Below, in pieces: positions 58,177 to 64,000 of a stretch of DNA of 64,000 bases. The stretch covers positions 477,834 to 541,833 of the forward strand of contig RDEW01000022.1 in NCBI GenBank assembly GCA_011109175.1, in the 5' to 3' direction. Numbering within the stretch: position 1 is the stretch's first letter; each line of letters begins with the position of its first letter. Below the pieces are notes generated by a model. The model worked only from the letters and a program-made list of their open reading frames with translations, did not search any database and had not been told where the DNA came from. This DNA is from Dicyema japonicum. Taxonomy: Eukaryota > Dicyemida > Rhombozoa > Dicyemidae. The translations under genes were made by a program, and so were the position numbers.

Positions 58177-59770
58177 TGAGGTGGTGACGTGCCTCGTTTT
58201 TTCTCTGTACAACGGTCAAGAAAATTGTCTGAAAAACACTCATTAAACAATCGAGAACTCAAGCTAATGACGTTTAACGTACGTGGAATATCGAAAGATT
58301 GGACAAGGAAAGTACTTTGTGACGATCTCGACAAATACAAAATATCTATTGGCTACCTACAAGAGACGAAAATCTAAAATGGACGTGATGAGACATGGAA
58401 CAACTACCGACTGATTTTCTTCCCAACTGAATCAAGCACTACGGCATGGGATTTGCTCTACACGTAGAGTATCTCAAAAAATTACATCGCTATTGGAGGG
58501 TCAACGACCGAATATGTGTCCTACAAGTCAAACTAAATGAACTATGCCTGTCCAAGAGTCTATTAACTGTCATAAATGTCTATGCACCACACTGTGGACG
58601 AATAATCAAAAACCCTGATGAGCTCGAGGAATTCTACTCAGAACTATCAAGCACATACTCTAATAATGCTTCCTCGTCGCTTGTCTTTGTTGCGGGAGAT
58701 ATGAATACAAAGGCCAGAATGTGAATGGGGCCCGAAGAATCCTCTATTGGAAGACACGGGCGCGGAAGGAGAAATGCATCTGGAGCCTCTCTGGTGAACT
58801 TCTGTGAGGCAAATAGCCTATTCCTGTGCAACACGGCTTTCATGTATTCTGCTTGCCACAAGACCTCGTGGCATGGACAAAGAAAAAACTCTGTGGGGAG
58901 ACTGTGAAAATATATAATCAAATCGACTACATTATATGCCGAAAGTCTAATAAATACCTGCTAAATGATGCACGTTCCTACCAGGGGACAACAACTGACA
59001 GCGACCACAGGATCGTCATTGCAAAACTATCTGTAAAAAACACTTGACTGGGAAAATATATTGAAAATGCAAAGAAAGCGAGAAAAAGACCCAATATATA
59101 CTTTTAGACAGGAAATTGTGGTTTGAGCCCACTTGTAGAGCTAAATATCACGAACAAATCGAGACTCTTATGGATAATACCGCGCCGGAATCATCAGTAC
59201 AAACTCTGTGGGATCAAACAAAGCAGGTAATCTCCAAGTCGGCCAACATATGCCTTGGAGTCCGAAATCATTGCGCCATAAAATTAGATCACCACCCGAA
59301 CGTGCCAAATATGGCAAAGCATTGCAGAGAGCTACGGCTAAAAGCGGCAAACACGTCAGACGAGAGTAAAGAAAAGCTTACTAACAAAAGGAGCTAAAAT
59401 GGAAAATCAAAAAGATGAACAAAAAACACTCACGGGAAATTATTACATCTTTATTAAAAGATGTGGAATGCCTAAAGGACAATTCAAGGATGTATGCGGC
59501 TTTGCGACTGCTGCGGACAAAAAAAGGACAAAGCACCTTTCACATCGAAGACAAAAATGGAAAATTCGTGGGTAACCAGGAAGAAAAAACAGAATTGATT
59601 GCACGACACTTCGAAACACTATTGAATAAAGAAAATAAAGACTTTCCCCTTTTTGGGAAGAAGCAAAGGCGATAAAATTCCCAATCACAGTGGAAGAGGT
59701 GGAATTAGCGATAAATAAACTGAAGAACAACAAGAGTGCTGGGCCGGACAACATAAGCCCTGAGCTCCTA
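58177..59770 (+). mobile_element. LINE family B copy: 5' end, endonuclease and start of RT
   Basis: The 5' end GGTGAGGTGGTGACGTGCC equals the start of the copy at 49672. The endonuclease follows: LKLMTFNVRGISKDWTRKV, GYLQETKI, VFVAGDMNTKARM, FCEANSLFLCNTAF, YNQIDYIICRKSNKYLLN and DSDHRIVIAK. The linker to the RT (NKLKNNKSAGPDNISPELL) ends at 59770, where family C begins. Frames are broken in several places. Confidence 0.8.
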
Positions 59771-61800
59771 AAATATGGATTTTGTCAGAAAAGGGGAAGG
59801 GGTTTTCGTCTGTAGATATAAGATGGAAGGAGCTGCTTGCGACACGGGAAAGCCTCTTTTTTATCGTCGACATTTATACATTCGAAGACCCCAAGCTATA
59901 TGGAACACTGATTGTGAATTTATTTCTGTTGACATTTTCTGTGACGATGTGTGGATTATTATTGGTGGAATGTATTCGAAGACTCTTATTAATTGTGTGG
60001 ACAGTATCGGCCAGTTTTCGATTGACTATCCGAAATCTATTTTGGTTGGAGATTTTAATTCTAAGCTCGTTCTTTTTGGGTGTGGTACGACAAATCAGGA
60101 TGGACGAAGATTGAGATATTTATCCTATTGGCTTCGAGGTTTTGACATCCAAGGAACCAATTCATTATTCGTAAATAGGTGGTGATAAACTTGGTGTTTT
60201 TCTGGTGTCTTTATCTCTTATTGCGCAAGTCTTATCGGAGGCTTGTACCTCCTGGATATAAATCAGATGTTATTAATTTGAAAAGATCCGATGGCAGTGT
60301 TGTCACCGAAGCGGATTTCTTAATGCCTTTCGGGAGATGCTCGATAGAATTTAAGGGATTGATTCAAAGGATCTAGTGCCCGAAGAATTTCTTTCAAGTA
60401 TGAAAATTCTGGAAAAGCATTTTGGGACATGCCTCATGAAGATAATTACTAAAGAGGTGAAACAAACTATTATGGAGTGCCGAGATAAATCTCATGGACT
60501 GGACAAGATACGCCTTAAATTATTCAAGGATTGCCTTTTTGAGGTCCTCTGTTACCTATTTGGAGCAAGTCTCAATATAGGATATATATTTCAAGCTTAG
60601 AAGGATTCAATTATTCGGATGATCCTAAAACCAGGAAAATCGAGAACGGATCTTTTGGGCTATAGACCTATTAGTCTAATAAACTCAATTTCGAAAATCA
60701 CTGAGAGGCTGATTTATAAATGACTTACGCGCCATATCGAATCACGGAATTTTTTAAGCAAGAAACAATGAGGCTTTCGTCCATGGAGATCATGTTGATA
60801 TTGTTTTTCAATCTTGAACTCAGATTGAGAAGGCTAGGAACTTTAAATATCAGCTGAGTGTCGTCTGCTTGGATATATCGAAAGCCTTGGACCGAGAGAG
60901 ATTGGACCGCTTGTGTCTAATAAATTGTAAATTTGAGCATTATGTAACGCGTAGCGCCTGTGACAGATTATTTTAGTTTTCTAGTGATAAGAAACACCAC
61001 GTAGCGTGAAATGAGGCTTCGCATCCGTTATGTACGCCTACACCCGGTTGGATTGGGTATAATTTTTTAGAGACAAGCCTGGAAGCAATTTTCGGAAATA
61101 GTTGTCAACTGCAATGGGACGGACGCCTCCATCAAGTTTTGTCAGCTAGTCGCAGCTGGAATTCCAAAACTTTTACTTGATTGTTTAAGAAATCTTCTGA
61201 TAGGGAGAAGATCACTTGTGATATGTGGAAGATTTACTTCTGAAGAGATTGTTATGAAAATGGGAGTGCCACAAGGCTCAGTCTTAAGTCCTCTGCTATT
61301 TAATATAATTATGAGAGATTTTCCGGCTTTCATGAATCCTAGAACTAACGTGATTATTTACACAGACGACATACTGATATCAGATATCTCGAAAAGTCCG
61401 GTAGTGTCAGAGAGAATACTACGTGGATTTTTGGAAGCTATTCTATGGTAGTGTAAATCCCGTGGCTTAAGTTTCTCAATGGAAAAGTCAAAAGCCATGA
61501 AAAAGTTTTTTCTACAGGAGTCACTTTGAGTGGTATCGGAAATGTTGATCATTTGCGTTATTTGAGTGTCTGTTTTGGATATAGAGGAGATTCTGTTGAA
61601 GATGTCAAAATGAAAAGAAAAAGACTCACTAAGCACTTCTCTGTCTACGAAAAATAGGTTTGAAGAAGGAGACGTTTATCTTTATTTTTGATAGAAATAT
61701 TCTGCCCTCTCCATATACGGATGTGAAGGATAGTATTTTTCGCCCATAAGGTAAAGAATAATCAATCTTTTGGACAAGACCAGGAGGATGGAAATCAAGT
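59771..61800 (+). mobile_element. LINE family C copy: endonuclease end and RT, with an inserted LINE D fragment
   Basis: Endonuclease pieces SSVDIRWKELLAT, ILVGDFNSKLVLFGC and NQDGRRLRYLSYW match the copy at 10.1-10.6 kb. The RT follows: LGYRPISLINSISKITERLI, DWLTKLLQ-type linker, MGVPQGSVLSPLLFNIIM, and NVIIYTDDILISDISKS with YTDD as the catalytic box. A family D fragment in reverse orientation (61003-61137) is inserted. The thumb (KSRGLSFSMEKSKAM) is present in other frames. Confidence 0.75.
61003..61137 (-). mobile_element. LINE D fragment
   Basis: The reverse complement of this stretch equals 54850-54950 of LINE D copy 2 with few differences (GGTGTAGGCGTACATAAC, CATTTCACG). It is a small piece embedded in family C. 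Confidence 0.75.
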
Positions 61801-61994
61801 TGGCCTTCCAATAAAGGGGTGAAGAATCACTAGATAAGGAGGAAACCCTGACCAAGTCAGTAAAGAGTGTGGTAGTGGAACGGATCGAGGGTTTTCCCTT
61901 AGAACCAAAGTGGATGAAACTTCATTCAGAAGATACTGCAACTCTGACAAAATGGCCTTTTTTGAAGCCATGAACGGCACTTGTCCCTTTGGAC

Positions 61995-62194
61995 CGGACA
62001 CCCACCGGTTCAGAACGATAACCTCAAAACCATCGGAAATCGTAATAAAGAACCTACCCCTCTGGGTTGAGGACAACGACCTCATGGACTACATCGGACA
62101 CCCACCGGTTCAGAACGATAACCTCAAAACCATCGGAAATCGTAATAAAGAACCTACCCCTCTGGGTTGAGGACAACGACCTCATGGACTACCT
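61995..62194. repeat. exact tandem duplication, period 100 bp
   Basis: Two successive identical copies beginning CGGACACCCACCGG within LINE C ORF1; the second copy shifts the frame. Confidence 0.85.
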
Positions 62195-62439
62195 ACAGGC
62201 AAAAGAAGGTCACTAGAATGTCTTGAGGAGCACACACGATGCCAATGGCGAAATCGTCAATCAGAGGCCACATAGCTAGTATATTGTGGCCTCTCCATTG
62301 GAAGGAACGTGATCACTTGAGAGTGGATGAGAAGAGGCCCGCTGATTTGCTTTAGCTGTCAGCAAGTCGGGCACTTTGCACACCAGTGTAAGGAAAGAAT
62401 GTGCGGGAGAAAATAATATCTTCGATTACAATATGGATC

Positions 62440-62697
62440 CGGGATTAAAAATTAATTGTGTTAACTGTGGATCTTCCAAGCACGGGGCCAGATATGGAGG
62501 ATGCCCCGTGTTATTGGAAGCCAAACATAAACTTGATGTTCGCAACAACAAAAGGGAACCAAGACAGACGGGATTAAAAATTAATTGTGTTAACTGTGGA
62601 TCTTCCAAGCACGGGGCCAGATATGGAGGATGCCCCGTGTTATTGGAAGCCAAACATAAACTTGATGTTCGCAACAACAAAAGGGAACCAAGACAGA
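62440..62697. repeat. exact tandem duplication, period 129 bp
   Basis: Two successive identical copies starting CGGGATTAAAAATTAATTG, in frame, duplicating one zinc knuckle. Confidence 0.85.
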
Positions 62698-63290
62698 AAG
62701 ATAATACCAACACTAAAATCAACAAAGGGACTCCGCCGAGAATAACTACCGAATCATTGAAAGCGATATAAAAAAGAATAATCGCCCTCAAATAATAAAC
62801 AATGAACCGGTTCGACAGGCACGAAAATTGGCTCGGCAAGCACGAAGTGATATGCCTGACAAGATCTCAAAAGAACTGAGAGATATAATCTAGAGACTAA
62901 AAAAATGAGCAAAATTATTGGTGTGGATTTACGAAAAATGGCGATGGAGAGCCCAGGCCACCCAAAAACCAGTTAAAAAGATGTCTGAAATAGTGCTGGT
63001 GAATGCCCGATCCTTGAGGAAGAGGCATCATGATCTAGTATTACTTTTGACAGCCAAAAGGATTGCCGTCCTGGTGGTCAACGGAATTAAGGTGATACAA
63101 ACCAACACTACTATGCTTGAGGGATTGAACTCTACAGGAATACCATGGGCAGAAGTTGTCTAGGCTGGTACTAGAACCACACTGTTCTACAAATACGGAA
63201 GCCAAAAATTATCCTGGGAAAATAATGCGAATTTATCAATTCTACCAAAACTCTTATTTTCACAAGAATAATCCTACCGAAACTGTTAAA

Positions 63291-63667
63291 TAGATGCTAT
63301 CCACAAAAATGGATAGAAAATTGTCACTATTAAGAAAATTTAGAAGATCAGCGATAAAGTTATCCCTGGGCAAAAGACTACGCGATGTCCTGTGTACTGA
63401 AGAGACTCTTGCTCCAGTTAGCAGATTGTTGAAAAAAGATCTTCAAAATTTTACACTAGAAAGCAAATTAATAATTGAGGTGGAGGACGTCGGAAGTAGG
63501 TCTCAAAGGCGGACTAATTAATAACCCCTATATCTAACTCCGAATTCTGTTTTCTAATAAAGCTAAGTTGTCAAATTAGTTTATTGAGGTATTGCTAATA
63601 CCAATGCTTTCTCAGCTGAATTGTAGGATTCGTATACGATTATAAATTTTAAAAAATTAAAAACAAT
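63291..63667. other. interval with an unassigned open frame
   Basis: The 75-codon plus-strand frame at 63294-63521 is charged and shows no family features; it may be LINE-derived. The rest is AT-rich. Confidence 0.3.
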
Positions 63668-64000
63668 CTAATACGAAATTAGAATGAAATAAGTCCCAAT
63701 AAAATACAACGCCGAAAATAACACCAAAAACAGACGATCAAGGATCCCTGCTGCTTTGTTCCAGTCATCATCGATCTAACAATAAAGGATAATAGTACCT
63801 CTTCATCTTCTTTTTTATTTTTGAAAAATTCTGAAATTTGGTATACCGCTTTGAAAAATATATTTAATTTTCCTCCATTTTTTAGTGATTTTAATGGTTT
63901 ATTTAATTTATAATTTAAATCGAAATTGATTTCTTGCTCTTGTTGTTCCTCGTTTTCAATTACAATTTTCTTTGGTTTTTTCTTTTTTCTGCAAAAATTC
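63668..64000 (-). CDS. Cys-loop ligand-gated ion channel, C-terminal exons (partial at window edge)
   Basis: From the right edge the minus strand encodes a lysine-rich loop (KKPKKIVIENEEQQEQEI), then an amphipathic helix (KLNIFFKAVYQISEFFKNK). A 23-nt intron (GTACTA...TGTTAG, about 63777-63799) separates this from the last exon, IDDDWNKAAGILDRLFLVLF, then SALYFIGTYFILISY and a TAG at 63668-63670. The pattern W-x2-AA-x2-LDRLFL followed by a hydrophobic segment is the MA helix and TM4 of nicotinic-type receptor subunits. The ligand-binding part lies outside the window, so the subunit type cannot be assigned. Confidence 0.7.

Larger units (their letters stand above)
61801..63290 (+). mobile_element. 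LINE family C: ORF1 with zinc knuckles and start of endonuclease
   Basis: KPSEIVIKNLPLWVEDNDL starts a gag-like ORF1, followed by knuckles (CFSCQQVGHFAHQCKER, CVNCGSSKHGARYGGC). The endonuclease begins MSEIVLVNARSLRKRHHD. Two exact tandem duplications occur: period 100 bp at 61995-62194, and period 129 bp at 62440-62697 (which duplicates a zinc knuckle in frame). The element decays after 63160. Confidence 0.75.

Noticed and set aside
1-64000. CRISPR arrays, bacterial operons, rRNA genes
   Set aside because: No direct-repeat/spacer arrays, no ribosomal RNA signatures and no prokaryotic gene organisation; the gene content is animal.

Overview
This is a compact, AT-rich animal genome segment packed with transposons. 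The organism is a eukaryote. Seven or eight host genes are split by GT-AG introns of only about 20-29 nt, and removing them restores recognisable animal proteins: an SLC17-type transporter, an IQCB1/NPHP5-like ciliary protein, an SLC3A-type amino-acid-transporter heavy chain, a KIF21-type kinesin with C-terminal WD40 repeats, pyridoxal kinase, mitochondrial ClpP, a Cys-loop receptor and a small secreted protein. Animal genes with introns this short fit a dicyemid mesozoan (for example Dicyema) best; that assignment is an inference.

Layout: 1-3.0 kb holds no recognised gene. 3.1-4.6 kb SLC17-like (-). 4.8-6.4 kb an old repeat and a weak cysteine-rich exon candidate. 6.5-8.2 kb IQCB1-like (-). 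9.3-12.4 kb two LINE families with a tRNA-derived SINE between them. 13.2-14.8 kb SLC3A-like (-). 15.1-19.9 kb LINE relics. 20.0 kb small secreted protein (+). 21.4-26.1 kb KIF21 (-). 27-41 kb a nest of LINEs, hAT, pogo, Tc1 and MULE elements. 41.7-42.7 kb pyridoxal kinase (-). 43.1-51.9 kb one LINE interrupted by a pogo/Tigger insertion that itself contains an integrase gene, another LINE and a SINE. 52.3-56.9 kb a LINE with a nuclease-like C-terminus, split by a MULE and carrying an inverted segment. 57.0-57.7 kb ClpP (+). 58.2-63.3 kb LINE copies. 63.7 kb to the end, the C-terminus of a Cys-loop receptor (-).

I group the non-LTR elements by eye into five families. A has a 2A-like peptide, an APE endonuclease and RT, and TAA tails. 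B is RTE-like, with an APE endonuclease and RT; its 3' tail is shared with the SINE. C is Jockey-like, with zinc-knuckle ORF1, APE endonuclease and RT. D has a PHD-like N-terminus, RT, a zinc finger and a nuclease-like C-terminus. E is an R2-type relic. Almost all copies are broken.

The host genes do not form a pathway. The most interesting content is the uniform ultrashort introns, the 2A-bearing LINE, a SINE joined to the 5' end of U2 snRNA with target-site duplications, and the SINE/LINE shared tail. Several exact tandem duplications of about 100-140 bp, one joined by a single N, look like assembly joins rather than biology.
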